The notes: generated by a model not told the origin, from the sequence alone. 64,000 bases of DNA from Serratia surfactantfaciens (GCF_001642805.2 NZ_CP016948.1:5053645-5117644); one strand, 5' to 3'. Positions 27,736 through 36,964 are shown, counted from the first letter of the stretch. Made by a program: numbers and translations.

Positions 27736-29001
27736 ATGAAAGGGCGGCGACAGGTTGAATCGGTGCAGGCGTTAGCCTTGATATTGCATGGTGTGCGGGT
27801 GGGCGTGCTGGCGCACTACAGCGGCGGCAGAAACATCCTGACGTTTGATCCGCACTACCTCGCTTTGCCGGAGCCTGTTCGTCCCCTGTTTACGCTAAGG
27901 CAGAAGGCGCACGCAGGGTATCTTGAGCAAGTTTTACAGTCATCGCAGCGCCTTCCGCCCGTCTTATCCAATTTATTGCCCGAAGGCGCACTGCGCAGTT
28001 GGTTGGCCCAGTCGTTGAAAACCCATGTGAATGAGGAGTTTCCTTTAATTGCCTGGGCGGGGGAAAACTTGCCGGGAGCGCTTGAAGCACGGCCGCTGGC
28101 CGCAAGTGATATTCCCGCTTGGGCGTTAATGTCGCGCGGAGAGCTGGAAGCCGTGCAAATTGATGTTGGAGTGGTGGCGCAGAAATTTTCTCTGGCAGGG
28201 GTACAAATGAAATTTTCCTCTGTGCGCAAAGATGGCCGCTTCAACATTTCTTCTCAGGTGGGTGCTGATAGCTGGATCATTAAAACGCCTTCAACCGTTC
28301 ATCGTCATCTCCCCGAAAATGAATATACGGCAATGCGCTTGGCGCAAGCCATCGGCGTGGATATTCCCGATATTGAGCTGGTTGAGCTGACACGGCTTGA
28401 ACACTTGCCTGATATTCGCTTGGCGGATGAACCCTATGCTTATGCCATTCGTCGTTTTGACCGCAGTGAAAGTGGGCGAGTGCATACAGAAGATTTTGCC
28501 CAGATATTCGAGATCTATCCACACGACAAATACCGCGGCAAAAATTACGATCAGATAGCGGCTTATCTCTATGAGTTTGGCAGTGAATCTTTAGCGGATA
28601 CGCAGCAAATGGCGCGCCGTCTGTTGGCGAATATTCTGCTCGCCAATGGCGATGCTCACGTAAAAAATTGGTCCATGATCTATCCAAACCAGGCCGATGT
28701 GCGGCTTGCCCCCGCTTATGACATCGTCACTACATTGGCTTATATCCCTGGTGAGTCTGAGGTTGCGCTCAATATGGCGAAGGAAAAACGCTGGGATAGG
28801 ATCTCAATGCGAACCTTCGAGCGCTGGTCTGATCGAGTCGATATTCCCTGGCCTGCAATACGGGTGCATCTCTTGGATGCCATCGACAAGGCGCGAGCTT
28901 TGTGGCCGGCATTGTTGGAAAACCTGCCGATGGCGGACGATCACAAATCGGTATTGCGTCGGCATTGGGCCGCCTTGTCCCCCGATTTCCGCCTGCGTTA
29001 G
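27736..29001 (+). CDS. HipA-like serine/threonine kinase toxin
   Basis: A 421-residue protein (E. coli HipA 440). It has the N-terminal subdomain 1 (VGVLAHYSGGRNILTFD, RLPPVLSNLLPEG), the P-loop-like SLAGVQMKFS near residue 155, the lysine strand SWIIKTPS, NEYTAMRLAQ, the catalytic NGDAHVKN with Asp near 306, and the metal-binding PAYDIVTT near 330. All kinase elements look intact. E. coli HipA phosphorylates glutamyl-tRNA synthetase and causes growth arrest; the target here is unknown. Codon use is less GC-rich than in flanking genes, suggesting horizontal gain. Confidence 0.88.
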   Translation: MKGRRQVESVQALALILHGVRVGVLAHYSGGRNILTFDPHYLALPEPVRPLFTLRQKAHAGYLEQVLQSSQRLPPVLSNLLPEGALRSWLAQSLKTHVNEEFPLIAWAGENLPGALEARPLAASDIPAWALMSRGELEAVQIDVGVVAQKFSLAGVQMKFSSVRKDGRFNISSQVGADSWIIKTPSTVHRHLPENEYTAMRLAQAIGVDIPDIELVELTRLEHLPDIRLADEPYAYAIRRFDRSESGRVHTEDFAQIFEIYPHDKYRGKNYDQIAAYLYEFGSESLADTQQMARRLLANILLANGDAHVKNWSMIYPNQADVRLAPAYDIVTTLAYIPGESEVALNMAKEKRWDRISMRTFERWSDRVDIPWPAIRVHLLDAIDKARALWPALLENLPMADDHKSVLRRHWAALSPDFRLR

Positions 29002-29147
29002 CGGGAAATCGGATCCATTGATTGTCACCGGTTGGCAAATCGGCGAAAATGCCCGGCTGTTATCTTTTATTCACCGCTTTGCCCGGCGCCGCGATCGGCG
29101 CGTTCTGATGATGTCGCAGGGCGGACTAACCGTAGAACCTGAAAACC

Positions 29148-30737
29148 ATGTCTCCTAGTGAATTTGCCCGCGAAGTCTCCAAAAGAAGAACTTTCGCCAT
29201 CATCTCGCACCCCGATGCCGGTAAGACCACCATTACCGAAAAAGTGCTGCTGTTCGGACAGGCGATCCAGACCGCCGGTACGGTAAAAGGCCGCGGCTCC
29301 AGCCAGCACGCCAAATCCGACTGGATGGAAATGGAAAAGCAGCGTGGGATCTCGATCACCACCTCGGTGATGCAGTTCCCGTATCGCGACAGCCTGGTCA
29401 ACCTGCTGGACACCCCGGGGCACGAAGACTTCTCCGAAGATACTTACCGTACCCTGACCGCCGTCGACTGCTGTCTGATGGTGATCGACGCCGCCAAGGG
29501 CGTTGAGGATCGCACCCGCAAACTGATGGAAGTCACCCGTTTGCGCGACACGCCGATCCTGACCTTCATGAACAAACTGGACCGCGACATCCGCGATCCG
29601 ATGGAAGTGATGGACGAAGTTGAGCGTGAACTGAAGATCGCCTGCTCGCCCATCACCTGGCCGATCGGCTGCGGCAAGCTGTTCAAAGGCGTTTACCACC
29701 TGTACAAGGATGAAACCTACCTGTATCAGACCGGTAAAGGCCACACCATTCAGGAAGTGCGCATCGTCAAAGGCCTGAATAACCCGGAACTGGATGTCGC
29801 CGTGGGCGAAGATCTGGCGGCGCAGCTGCGCGATGAGCTGGAACTGGTGCAGGGTGCTTCCCACGAGTTCGATCAGGAGGCTTTCCTGAGCGGCGAACTG
29901 ACCCCGGTGTTCTTCGGTACCGCACTCGGCAACTTCGGCGTGGATCACATGCTGGACGGCCTGGTGGCCTGGGCGCCGGCGCCGATGCCGCGCAAAACCG
30001 ATACCCGCGAAGTGACGGCGGCGGAAGAGAAATTCACCGGCTTCGTGTTCAAGATCCAGGCCAACATGGATCCGAAGCACCGTGACCGCGTGGCCTTTAT
30101 GCGCGTCGTGTCCGGCCGTTATGAGAAGGGCATGAAGCTGCGCCAGGTACGCACCGGCAAAGACGTGGTGATCTCCGACGCGCTGACCTTTATGGCTGGT
30201 GACCGCTCGCACGTGGAAGAAGCCTACCCGGGCGACATCATTGGTCTGCACAACCACGGCACCATTCAGATCGGCGATACCTTCACCCAGGGTGAAGACA
30301 TGAAGTTCACCGGTATTCCGAACTTCGCGCCTGAACTGTTCCGCCGCATTCGCCTGCGCGATCCGCTGAAGCAGAAACAGCTGCTGAAAGGGCTGGTGCA
30401 GCTGTCCGAAGAGGGCGCGGTGCAGGTATTCCGTCCGATCGCCAACAACGATCTGATCGTCGGCGCGGTCGGTGTGCTGCAGTTCGACGTGGTGGTGGCG
30501 CGCTTGAAGAGCGAGTACAACGTGGAAGCGCTGTATGAGTCAGTCAACGTGTCGACCGCGCGCTGGGTCGAGTGCGACGACGTGAAAAAGTTCGAAGAGT
30601 TCAAGCGCAAGAACGAGATCAACCTGGCGCTGGACGGTGGGGACAACCTGTCCTACATCGCGCCGACCATGGTGAACCTCAACCTGACGCAGGAACGCTA
30701 TCCTGACGTGACCTTCCGCAAGACGCGCGAACACTGA
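29148..30737 (+). CDS. prfC: Peptide chain release factor 3
   Basis: A 529-residue translational GTPase that recycles RF1/RF2 after termination. G motifs are clear: [13 protein letters not shown] near residue 20, DTPGHEDF near 88 and NKLDRD near 142, followed by the elongation-factor-like domains. Length equals E. coli RF3. It is transcribed alone, with a hairpin just downstream. The 146 bases between hipA and prfC hold no recognisable gene or yjjG remnant. Confidence 0.97.
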   Translation: MSPSEFAREVSKRRTFAIISHPDAGKTTITEKVLLFGQAIQTAGTVKGRGSSQHAKSDWMEMEKQRGISITTSVMQFPYRDSLVNLLDTPGHEDFSEDTYRTLTAVDCCLMVIDAAKGVEDRTRKLMEVTRLRDTPILTFMNKLDRDIRDPMEVMDEVERELKIACSPITWPIGCGKLFKGVYHLYKDETYLYQTGKGHTIQEVRIVKGLNNPELDVAVGEDLAAQLRDELELVQGASHEFDQEAFLSGELTPVFFGTALGNFGVDHMLDGLVAWAPAPMPRKTDTREVTAAEEKFTGFVFKIQANMDPKHRDRVAFMRVVSGRYEKGMKLRQVRTGKDVVISDALTFMAGDRSHVEEAYPGDIIGLHNHGTIQIGDTFTQGEDMKFTGIPNFAPELFRRIRLRDPLKQKQLLKGLVQLSEEGAVQVFRPIANNDLIVGAVGVLQFDVVVARLKSEYNVEALYESVNVSTARWVECDDVKKFEEFKRKNEINLALDGGDNLSYIAPTMVNLNLTQERYPDVTFRKTREH

Positions 30738-30743
30738 TAAATC

Positions 30744-30768
30744 GGCAGGGCGCCCGGTGCGCCCTGCC
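30744..30768 (+). terminator. Hairpin after prfC
   Basis: Perfect 10-bp stem (GGCAGGGCGC/GCGCCCTGCC) with a 5-base loop, 6 bases after the prfC stop. A pyrimidine-rich but not T-rich tail follows. Confidence 0.6.
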
Positions 30769-30957
30769 AACCTCCCTCATCCTCACTCCGCTAATTAATA
30801 AAAATTCCTCACCTTTTATGCCGCAAACCGATGTCGCCAGGCAGCGTTCGTTTGGCCTGCGTTTTTCGTCTGATGGTCTATGTTTAACAAGATGCCCACA
30901 CATTGCTTGAGAGTAAATCACTGTAATGCGTTGGTTATTTGGTGACTTATTCCAATG

Positions 30958-31050
30958 TGTTGCCGATAGGAGACAGTGTGTTTCCTTGAATATCAATGAG
31001 ATGGCTGTTTTACCGTTTTGTGTCACTTAGTCTGTCGTCAATAGGCGACA
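30958..31050 (+). promoter_or_regulatory. Two GlrR/QseF-type activator sites before osmY
   Basis: Site A (30958-30975) is TGTT-N10-GACA and site B (31033-31050) is TGTC-N10-GACA; extended by a few bases they agree at 15 of 20 positions. TGTC-N10-GACA is the recognition pattern of the sigma-54 activator GlrR (YfhA/QseF) at glmY. Their centres lie about 173 and 98 bases before the start expected from the sigma-54 promoter at 31113. Candidate IHF sites with one mismatch lie at 31049-31061 and 31082-31094. The rest of the 517-base prfC-osmY gap shows no gene. Confidence 0.6.
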
Positions 31051-31112
31051 GTTTTTTGATTAAAAATCCGACGCAATGATTTATATATTTGATTTTAAAT
31101 GTATTTATTGAG

Positions 31113-31129
31113 TTGGCACGACGGTTGCA
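31113..31129 (+). promoter_or_regulatory. Sigma-54 promoter of osmY
   Basis: TTGGCACGACGGTTGCA fits the -24/-12 consensus TGGCACG-N4-TTGCW without mismatch, with GG and GC exactly 10 bases apart. The sequence before it is AT-rich. Transcription would start near 31140, leaving a leader of about 115 bases before osmY. Confidence 0.75.
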
Positions 31130-31254
31130 CTACTCCTGTCGTGAACGCTTAATCGTATAGCGATGATGAAGTATTTACCGAGCAGGCCGCGTGAAGGCGG
31201 CTGCAGGGTTCCGGCGCTCTGGCGCTGAGGGCCCCCAACAAAAGGAAGAGATCG

Positions 31255-31869
31255 ATGAAAAAGACCAAATTTGCACACTCGCTGATGGCTGTCGTATTGG
31301 GTTCTGTTTTGGTGAGCGGCAGTGCGCTGGCCGAAGACAGTCTGCTCAACAAGGCGTCTAACGCCGCGGATAGTGCCGGTGCCAAAATCGATAGCTCCAT
31401 GAAAAAAGTTGACGGTTACATGGATGACAGCGCGATAACGGCTAAAGTTAAAAGTGCGTTGGTGGAAGATAAGACCATCAAAAGTTCTGACATTTCGGTG
31501 AAAACCGAAAAAGGCACGGTGACCCTGAGCGGGTTCGTCGGCAGCCAGGCGCAGGCGGAACATGCGGTCGCGGTTGCCGGTAAGGTGGAAGGCGTCAAGA
31601 CCGTCAGCGACAAGCTGCACGTGAAAGATGAAGCCAACCAGTCGATCAAATCGTATGCCGGCGACACCGCCACCACCAGCGAGCTGAAAGCCAAGTTGCT
31701 GGCCGACGACATCGTGCCGTCGCGCAATGTGAAAGTGGAAACCACCGACGGTGTGGTGCAGCTTTCCGGCGAAGTGAAAACGCAGGCGCAGTCTGAGCGT
31801 GCGGAAAGCATTGCCAAGGCCATCGACGGCGTGAAAAGCGTGAAAAATGACCTGGTGGTCAAGCAGTAA
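31255..31869 (+). CDS. osmY: Periplasmic osmotic-shock protein OsmY
   Basis: A 204-residue exported protein. The signal peptide (hydrophobic [14 protein letters not shown], cleavage after SALA) is followed by two BON domains at about residues 58-125 and 137-204, each with the V-x-L-S-G core ([22 protein letters not shown]). OsmY is a periplasmic chaperone-like stress protein; in E. coli it depends on sigma-S. Here the upstream region shows a sigma-54 promoter instead or in addition. AAGGAAGAG precedes the ATG. Confidence 0.96.
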   Translation: MKKTKFAHSLMAVVLGSVLVSGSALAEDSLLNKASNAADSAGAKIDSSMKKVDGYMDDSAITAKVKSALVEDKTIKSSDISVKTEKGTVTLSGFVGSQAQAEHAVAVAGKVEGVKTVSDKLHVKDEANQSIKSYAGDTATTSELKAKLLADDIVPSRNVKVETTDGVVQLSGEVKTQAQSERAESIAKAIDGVKSVKNDLVVKQ

Positions 31870-32029
31870 TCCCGCCAGGCGCCCGTAACAAGTCACAACA
31901 AGCTGCATCTGTCGGGCCGTGAAGGCGGCCCGACGTGTACCACCAAAAAAAGAAACTGATTTGCCGTCGATGCCCCGTTGTCGGGGCGGGAGACAGCAGC
32001 GATTTTTTCACAATGGTAAGGAGAAGCTT

Positions 32030-32191
32030 ATGTTTCGTTGGGGCATTATCTTTTTAGTCATCGCGCTTATCGCTGCGGCGCTGGGGTTCGGTTCGCTGGC
32101 GGGTACCGCCGCCTGGGCCGCCAAGGTGGTGTTCGTCGTCGGCATCATCCTGTTCCTGGTCAGCCTGTTCACCGGCCGCCGGCGCCCTTAG
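32030..32191 (+). CDS. ytjA: Small membrane protein YtjA (DUF1328)
   Basis: A 53-residue protein with two membrane segments ([18 protein letters not shown] and [15 protein letters not shown]) and a basic tail GRRRP. It belongs to the UPF0391/DUF1328 family, often stress induced and of unknown function. AAGGAGA lies 6 bases before the start. Position after osmY equals E. coli. Confidence 0.92.
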   Translation: MFRWGIIFLVIALIAAALGFGSLAGTAAWAAKVVFVVGIILFLVSLFTGRRRP

Positions 32192-32258
32192 CCGGCCGGC
32201 ATTTTCCTGTAAACTGTAACAAAGCTTAATTCCTTTTCTCACGTCGGGAGGGCCGGCC

Positions 32259-32444
32259 ATGAACAGCGATATCGTCGTCGGACGCTGGAAACAGCTGAAA
32301 GGCCAGGTATGGCAGGCGTGGGCCGAATGGTCCGGCAGCGATTGCGCCTGGCTGGCCGGCAGCAATGATTTCCTCGCCGGCGTGCTGCAAGAGGATTACG
32401 GAAGAGAGCGAGACGCGGTATCCTCGGAAAAAACGTCTCACTGA
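32259..32444 (+). CDS. CsbD-like stress protein
   Basis: A 61-residue hydrophilic protein with the CsbD pattern: GRWKQLKGQVWQAW near the start, a central D-x-x-WLAGSNDFLAGVLQEDYG and a charged end. CsbD/YjbJ proteins are abundant general-stress proteins without a known activity. GGGAGGG precedes the ATG by 6 bases. It stands between ytjA and yjjU, where E. coli has no such gene. The similarity is partial, so the family call is moderate. Confidence 0.7.
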   Translation: MNSDIVVGRWKQLKGQVWQAWAEWSGSDCAWLAGSNDFLAGVLQEDYGRERDAVSSEKTSH

Positions 32445-32454
32445 GGATGCCAAG

Positions 32455-33573
32455 TTGGGATACAGAATACCCATCACGCTCGGCAATATAGAACCGCTGG
32501 CGTCTAAACCCTTTCGGCCAGGAAAAATGGCGTTGGTCTGCGAAGGCGGCGGCCAGCGCGGCATTTTCACCGCCGGCGTGCTGGACGAGTTTCAGCGCGC
32601 GGGCTTTAACCCTTTCGATTTGTTGATCGGCACGTCTGCCGGCGCGCAAAATCTGTCCGCCTACATCTGCGGCCAGATGGGCTACGCGCGTCGAGTGATC
32701 ACCCGTTACACTACGTCGGCGCAATTTTTCAATCCGCTGCGTTTCGTACGCGGCGGGCATCTGATCGATCTCGATTGGTTGGTCGACACGGCGGCGGCAC
32801 AGATGCCGCTGGCGATGGACGTGGCGGAACAACACCTCACCGATGGGCGCGAGTTCCTGGTGTGCGCCTGCCGCAGCGATGATTTTGAACCGACCTATCT
32901 GCCGGCGCAGCGTGAACGCTGGCTGCCGGCCATCAAGGCGTCCAGTGCCATTCCCGGCTTTTATCGTCAGGGCGTGGAGCTGGATGGCGTCAGCTATCAG
33001 GACGGCGGTATCAGCGATGCGATCCCGGTGGAAGAGGCCTACCGTCGCGGCGCCGACACCATCGTGGTGATCCGCACCGTCCCATCGCAGATGTACTACA
33101 CCCCGCAGTGGATGAAGCGCATGGAGCACTGGCTGAGCGACAGCAGCCTGCAGCAGATGGTACGCATCCTGCAGCACCACGAGCAAAGCTATCACCGCAT
33201 CCAGCGCTTTATCGAGAAGCCGCCGGGCAAGCTGCGCATCTTCGAAATCTTTCCACCGAAGCCGCTGGCCAGCAATGCGCTGGGCAGCCGACTGGGTTCG
33301 CTCAATCAGGATTATCATCTGGGGCGCCGCTGCGGCCGTTACTTCCTGGCCACCGTCGGCCAGTGGATGGCGCAGCCGGAGCCGGACGGCATGAAGGTGC
33401 AGAAATCGCTGTCGCGCCGTCTGATCCAGCCGGAGAACGTCAGAATGCCTTCGCCGATCGTGACCGATATCGCCATGCCGTCCGATCTGGGCGCGCAGCC
33501 GGAGGCCGCGGTGGCGGCGCCGAAAATTATCCTGCCGGGCGATCTGCCGCCGGGTGAAGGGGGCGCGCTGTGA
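32455..33573 (+). CDS. yjjU: Patatin-like phospholipase YjjU
   Basis: A 372-residue protein of the patatin family with the oxyanion loop EGGGQRGIF near residue 27, the nucleophile elbow GTSAGAQ near 60 and the catalytic Asp in DGGISDAIP near 185. The TTG at 32455 is the probable start: GAGGAT lies 6 bases before it and it matches the E. coli N-terminus (G-x-RIPxTLGNI); codons upstream overlap the CsbD-like gene. Probably a cytoplasmic or membrane-associated lipid hydrolase of unknown substrate. It overlaps yjjV by 4 bases. Confidence 0.9.
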   Translation: MGYRIPITLGNIEPLASKPFRPGKMALVCEGGGQRGIFTAGVLDEFQRAGFNPFDLLIGTSAGAQNLSAYICGQMGYARRVITRYTTSAQFFNPLRFVRGGHLIDLDWLVDTAAAQMPLAMDVAEQHLTDGREFLVCACRSDDFEPTYLPAQRERWLPAIKASSAIPGFYRQGVELDGVSYQDGGISDAIPVEEAYRRGADTIVVIRTVPSQMYYTPQWMKRMEHWLSDSSLQQMVRILQHHEQSYHRIQRFIEKPPGKLRIFEIFPPKPLASNALGSRLGSLNQDYHLGRRCGRYFLATVGQWMAQPEPDGMKVQKSLSRRLIQPENVRMPSPIVTDIAMPSDLGAQPEAAVAAPKIILPGDLPPGEGGAL

Positions 33574-34352
33574 GTTACGCCTTTACCGATACCCACTGCC
33601 ATTTCGATTTCCCACCCTTTACCGGGCATGAGGCCGAGAGCCTGGCGCGGGCAGCCGACGCCGGCGTGCAGCGCATCATCGTGCCGACGGTTACCGCCGA
33701 TCGCTTCGCGCGGGTGCTGCGGCTGGCGCAGGAGCACGCGCCGCTGTTCGCCGCGCTGGGGCTGCACCCGCTGTATATCGCGCAGCATCATGAACCGCAG
33801 TTGGAACAGCTGGCGGCGTTGCTGGCCGAACGGCCGCACAAGCTGTTGGCGGTGGGGGAAATCGGGCTCGATCTGTATATGGACAACCCGCAGTTCGAGC
33901 GGCAGCAAAGCGTGCTGCTGGCCCAACTGAGGCTGGCGAAACAGCATGACCTGCCGGTGATCCTGCACTCGCGCCGCACTCACGATCAGCTGGCCGCGGC
34001 GCTGCGGCGCATACAGCTGCCGCGTCGCGGCGTGGTGCACGGCTTCGCCGGCAGCCTGTCGCAGGCACAGGCGTTTATTCGCCTTGGCTATTATATCGGC
34101 GTGGGCGGCACTATCACCTATGAGCGGGCGCAGAAAACGCGCGGCGTGATGGCGCAGCTGCCGCTCGAGGCGCTGCTGCTGGAGACCGATGCGCCGGATA
34201 TGCCGCTGGCCGGCTATCAGGGGCAGCCGAATCGCCCCGAACGCGCCGCCGAGGTGTTTCAAACGCTGTGCGCGCTGCGGCCGGAACCGGCCGACGAGAT
34301 CGCCGCCCACCTGCAACGCAATACTCAGGCGCTGTTCGCCATGCCGAACTGA
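33570..34352 (+). CDS. yjjV: TatD-family metal-dependent hydrolase YjjV
   Basis: A 260-residue TatD-type DNase-like protein starting with GTG that overlaps the yjjU stop (GTGA). Metal-binding residues are in DTHCHFDFP at the N-terminus, GEIGLD near 93, HSRRTHDQ near 131, HGFAGS near 157 and ETDAPDMP near 207. Family members are TIM-barrel nucleases or deacylases; the substrate of YjjV is not established. Confidence 0.92.
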   Translation: MSYAFTDTHCHFDFPPFTGHEAESLARAADAGVQRIIVPTVTADRFARVLRLAQEHAPLFAALGLHPLYIAQHHEPQLEQLAALLAERPHKLLAVGEIGLDLYMDNPQFERQQSVLLAQLRLAKQHDLPVILHSRRTHDQLAAALRRIQLPRRGVVHGFAGSLSQAQAFIRLGYYIGVGGTITYERAQKTRGVMAQLPLEALLLETDAPDMPLAGYQGQPNRPERAAEVFQTLCALRPEPADEIAAHLQRNTQALFAMPN

Positions 34353-34358
34353 GATGAC

Positions 34359-34457
34359 TATAACGTGACCTGCGTCACGTTATAAGATTTTCATTTGCGT
34401 CTCGTTGTATACATTTGTGACATAAATCGGTGCGAGGGTGACCTCGCTCAGTATAAT
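34359..34457 (+). promoter_or_regulatory. CRP/CytR-type promoter of the nucleoside transporter
   Basis: A perfect 26-base dyad at 34359-34384 contains CGTGA-N6-TCACG, a CRP-like site; a second site, TGTGA-N6-TCGGT, is centred at 34423.5. The -10 box TATAAT is at 34452-34457. With a start near 34464 the sites are centred near -92 and -41, almost the spacing of the CRP pair at E. coli deoP2, where CytR sits between them. Confidence 0.6.
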
Positions 34458-34536
34458 CCCCCCCGAAACTCTCCAATAGCAGACCTCTCTTCATGAGCAG
34501 GGATGTATTTTATTTTTTGCAACAGGGAAACTTTGC

Positions 34537-35814
34537 ATGCAACTCATCATGAGTCTGGTTGGGATGGCGGTGCTGATCGCCATTGCGGTGCTGCTCTCCA
34601 GCAACCGCCGGGCCATCAAATTGCGCACCGTCGTGTGGGCGTTCATCATTCAGGTCGGCATCGGTGCGCTGGTGCTGTACGTGCCGCTGGGCCGCAGCAT
34701 CCTCGGCAGTATGTCTAACGGTGTGGCAAACGTTATCGCCTACGGCAATCAGGGCATTTCGTTCATCTTCGGCGGGCTGGTGTCCGACAAGATGTTCGAG
34801 GTGTTCGGCGGCGGTGGCTTCGTGTTCGCGCTGCGCGTCCTGCCGGTGATCGTGTTCTTCTCCTCGCTGATTGCGGTGCTGTACTACCTCGGCATCATGC
34901 AGTTGGTGATCCGCGTTCTGGGCGGCGGCCTGCATAAGCTGCTGGGCACTTCGCGCACCGAATCGCTGTCGGCGACCGCCAACATTTTCGTCGGCCAGAC
35001 CGAAGCGCCGCTGGTGGTGCGTCCGTATATCGCCACCATGAGCCAATCGGAACTGTTCGCCGTGATGTGCGGCGGCCTGGCCTCGGTGGCCGGTTCGGTG
35101 TTGGCGGGGTACGCGCAGATGGGCGTGCCGCTGGAATACCTGATCGCCGCGTCCTTCATGGCGGCGCCGGGCGGGCTGTTGTTCGCCAAGCTGATGGTGC
35201 CGGAAACTGAGCAGACCCACGATAAAGACGATGCGATGAAGCTGATCGCCGAAGAAGATCGTCCGGCCAACGTGATCGACGCGGCGGCTTCTGGTGCGGC
35301 TTCCGGCATGCAGTTGGCGCTGAACGTCGGTGCGATGCTGCTGGCGTTTATCGCGCTGATCGCCTTGCTTAACGGCATTCTCGGCGGTATCGGCGGCTGG
35401 TTCGATTATCCGCAGCTGTCGCTTGAACTGATCCTCGGCTGGGTGTTCTCGCCGATCGCCTTCCTGATCGGCGTGCCGTGGAGCGAGGCGATGACCGCCG
35501 GTTCGTTTATCGGCCAGAAGATCATCGTCAACGAGTTCGTCGCCTACATGAACTTCGGCGCCTATCTGCGTCCGGACGACGTGGTGGCGGCGGAAGGCCT
35601 GCAGGTGCTGTCGGCCCACACCAAGGCGATCATCTCCTTTGCGCTGTGCGGTTTCGCCAACCTCTCCTCGGTGGCGATCCTGCTGGGCGGTTTGGGCAGC
35701 ATGGCGCCTAACCGACGCCATGACATTGCGCGCTTCGGCCTGAAGGCCGTGGCGGCGGGCACGCTGTCCAACCTGATGAGCGCCACCATCGCCGGCTTCT
35801 TCCTGGCGCTGTAA
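34537..35814 (+). CDS. Na+-coupled concentrative nucleoside transporter
   Basis: A 425-residue CNT-family protein with N-terminal, gate and core domains. It is closer to the Vibrio cholerae CNT and to NupX/YeiM than to E. coli Nup[22 protein letters not shown] near residue 90, [15 protein letters not shown] near 150 with the nucleoside-binding G-Q-T-E, and NEFVAYMNF near 332. It imports nucleosides with Na+ or H+. It stands directly before the deo operon, which degrades the imported compounds; E. coli has no such gene between yjjV and deoC. Confidence 0.9.
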   Translation: MQLIMSLVGMAVLIAIAVLLSSNRRAIKLRTVVWAFIIQVGIGALVLYVPLGRSILGSMSNGVANVIAYGNQGISFIFGGLVSDKMFEVFGGGGFVFALRVLPVIVFFSSLIAVLYYLGIMQLVIRVLGGGLHKLLGTSRTESLSATANIFVGQTEAPLVVRPYIATMSQSELFAVMCGGLASVAGSVLAGYAQMGVPLEYLIAASFMAAPGGLLFAKLMVPETEQTHDKDDAMKLIAEEDRPANVIDAAASGAASGMQLALNVGAMLLAFIALIALLNGILGGIGGWFDYPQLSLELILGWVFSPIAFLIGVPWSEAMTAGSFIGQKIIVNEFVAYMNFGAYLRPDDVVAAEGLQVLSAHTKAIISFALCGFANLSSVAILLGGLGSMAPNRRHDIARFGLKAVAAGTLSNLMSATIAGFFLAL

Positions 35815-35874
35815 GCCATCCCAGAGCCCGCGACGGTGCGACCGAACGCGGGACTCCGCCTATACTCTAAGCAA

Positions 35875-35897
35875 CGCGGGTGCTTGCCGCACCCGCG
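35875..35897 (+). terminator. Hairpin after the nucleoside transporter
   Basis: Perfect 9-bp stem (CGCGGGTGC/GCACCCGCG) with a 5-base loop. A second potential stem (CCCGCG/CGCGGG) lies at 35827-35852. They separate the transporter from the deo promoter region. Confidence 0.55.
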
Positions 35898-35923
35898 ATC
35901 TTCAGCCGCTTCTTTAGCGAATT

Positions 35924-35967
35924 TGTGAACGATATCGCGTTATTTTGTGATGCTCTTCACATATAAT
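35924..35967 (+). promoter_or_regulatory. deo promoter region with tandem CRP sites
   Basis: Two CRP-like sites: TGTGA-N6-TCGCG centred at 35931.5 and a perfect TGTGA-N6-TCACA at 35946-35961. A TATAAT -10 box at 35962-35967 would put the start near 35974, so the first site is near -42 and the perfect site overlaps the promoter spacer. Another -10-like TATAGT occurs at 35993. The leader to deoC is then about 180-210 bases; no gene was seen in it. Confidence 0.55.
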
Positions 35968-36184
35968 TCCGGTCTGTTACAGTGCTATTTCATATAGTGT
36001 GACGCTGAACGCGAATCGCCCCCGGCATTCGTGTTCAAATAGCTATTACTGGCCGGCCGCAAGGCGGGTGGCCATGTGCGGTGAGAAGGATCTCAGTTGC
36101 CGCCGCGGGAACGCCGTTCCCCAGCGCTATCTTCATGGAACCAAGTCCGCTCGCCAACACCCAGGTACTCAGTTGGAGAGTTTT

Positions 36185-36964
36185 ATGACCGAATTAACCG
36201 CAGCAGCGCAACGTGCGCTGAACCTGATGGATTTAACCACGCTGAATGATGACGACACCGATGAGAAAGTGATCGCGCTCTGTCGTCAGGCCAACAGCCC
36301 GGCCGGTCACACGGCGGCCATCTGCATTTACCCGCGTTTTATCCCGGTGGCGCGTAAGGCGCTGCGCGAGCAAGGCACGCCGGACATTCGTATCGCCACC
36401 GTGACCAACTTCCCGCATGGCAATGACGATATCGACATCGCGCTGGCGGAAACCCGCGCGGCGATCGCCTATGGTGCGGATGAAGTGGACGTGGTGTTCC
36501 CTTACCGTGCGCTGATTGCCGGCAACGAGCAGGTTGGCTTCGAGCTGGTGAAACAGTGCAAACAGGCTTGCCAGGCGGCCAACGTGCTGCTGAAAGTGAT
36601 CATCGAAACCGGCGAACTGAAACAGGCCGATTTGATCCGCAAGGCGTCCGAGATCGCCATCAAGGCCGGGGCTGACTTTATCAAGACCTCCACCGGCAAG
36701 GTGCCGGTTAACGCCACACTGGAGAGCGCCGAGCTGATGATGTCGGTGATCCGCGATATGGGCGTGGCGAAGACGGTGGGCTTCAAGCCGGCCGGCGGCG
36801 TGCGCACTGCGGAAGACGCGCTGCATTATCTGCAACTTGCCGATCGTATTCTGGGCGAGGGCTGGGCCGACGCGCGGCATTTCCGCTTTGGCGCTTCCAG
36901 TCTGCTGGCCAGCTTGCTGACCGCGCTGGGCCACCAGACCCAGACCGCCGGTGGCGGCTACTGA
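36185..36964 (+). CDS. deoC: Deoxyribose-phosphate aldolase
   Basis: A 259-residue class I aldolase, same length as E. coli DeoC, that splits 2-deoxyribose 5-phosphate into glyceraldehyde 3-phosphate and acetaldehyde. The Schiff-base lysine is in FIKTSTGK near residue 167 and the second active-site lysine in [10 protein letters not shown] near 201; Asp102 lies in [13 protein letters not shown] 36185 follows TTGGAGAG; the frame is open upstream but without similarity. First gene of deoCABD. Confidence 0.97.
   Translation: MTELTAAAQRALNLMDLTTLNDDDTDEKVIALCRQANSPAGHTAAICIYPRFIPVARKALREQGTPDIRIATVTNFPHGNDDIDIALAETRAAIAYGADEVDVVFPYRALIAGNEQVGFELVKQCKQACQAANVLLKVIIETGELKQADLIRKASEIAIKAGADFIKTSTGKVPVNATLESAELMMSVIRDMGVAKTVGFKPAGGVRTAEDALHYLQLADRILGEGWADARHFRFGASSLLASLLTALGHQTQTAGGGY

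Noticed and set aside
29002..29147. Possible yjjG remnant between hipA and prfC
   Set aside because: No HAD motif or similarity could be read in any frame of this 146-base stretch.
31032..31057. CTGTCG/CGACAG hairpin followed by TTTTTT, looks like an intrinsic terminator
   Set aside because: The stem is only 6 bp, no gene ends there, and the same dyad recurs at 30958-30975 without a T-run; a GlrR-type binding site explains both better. Termination of an unknown RNA is not excluded.
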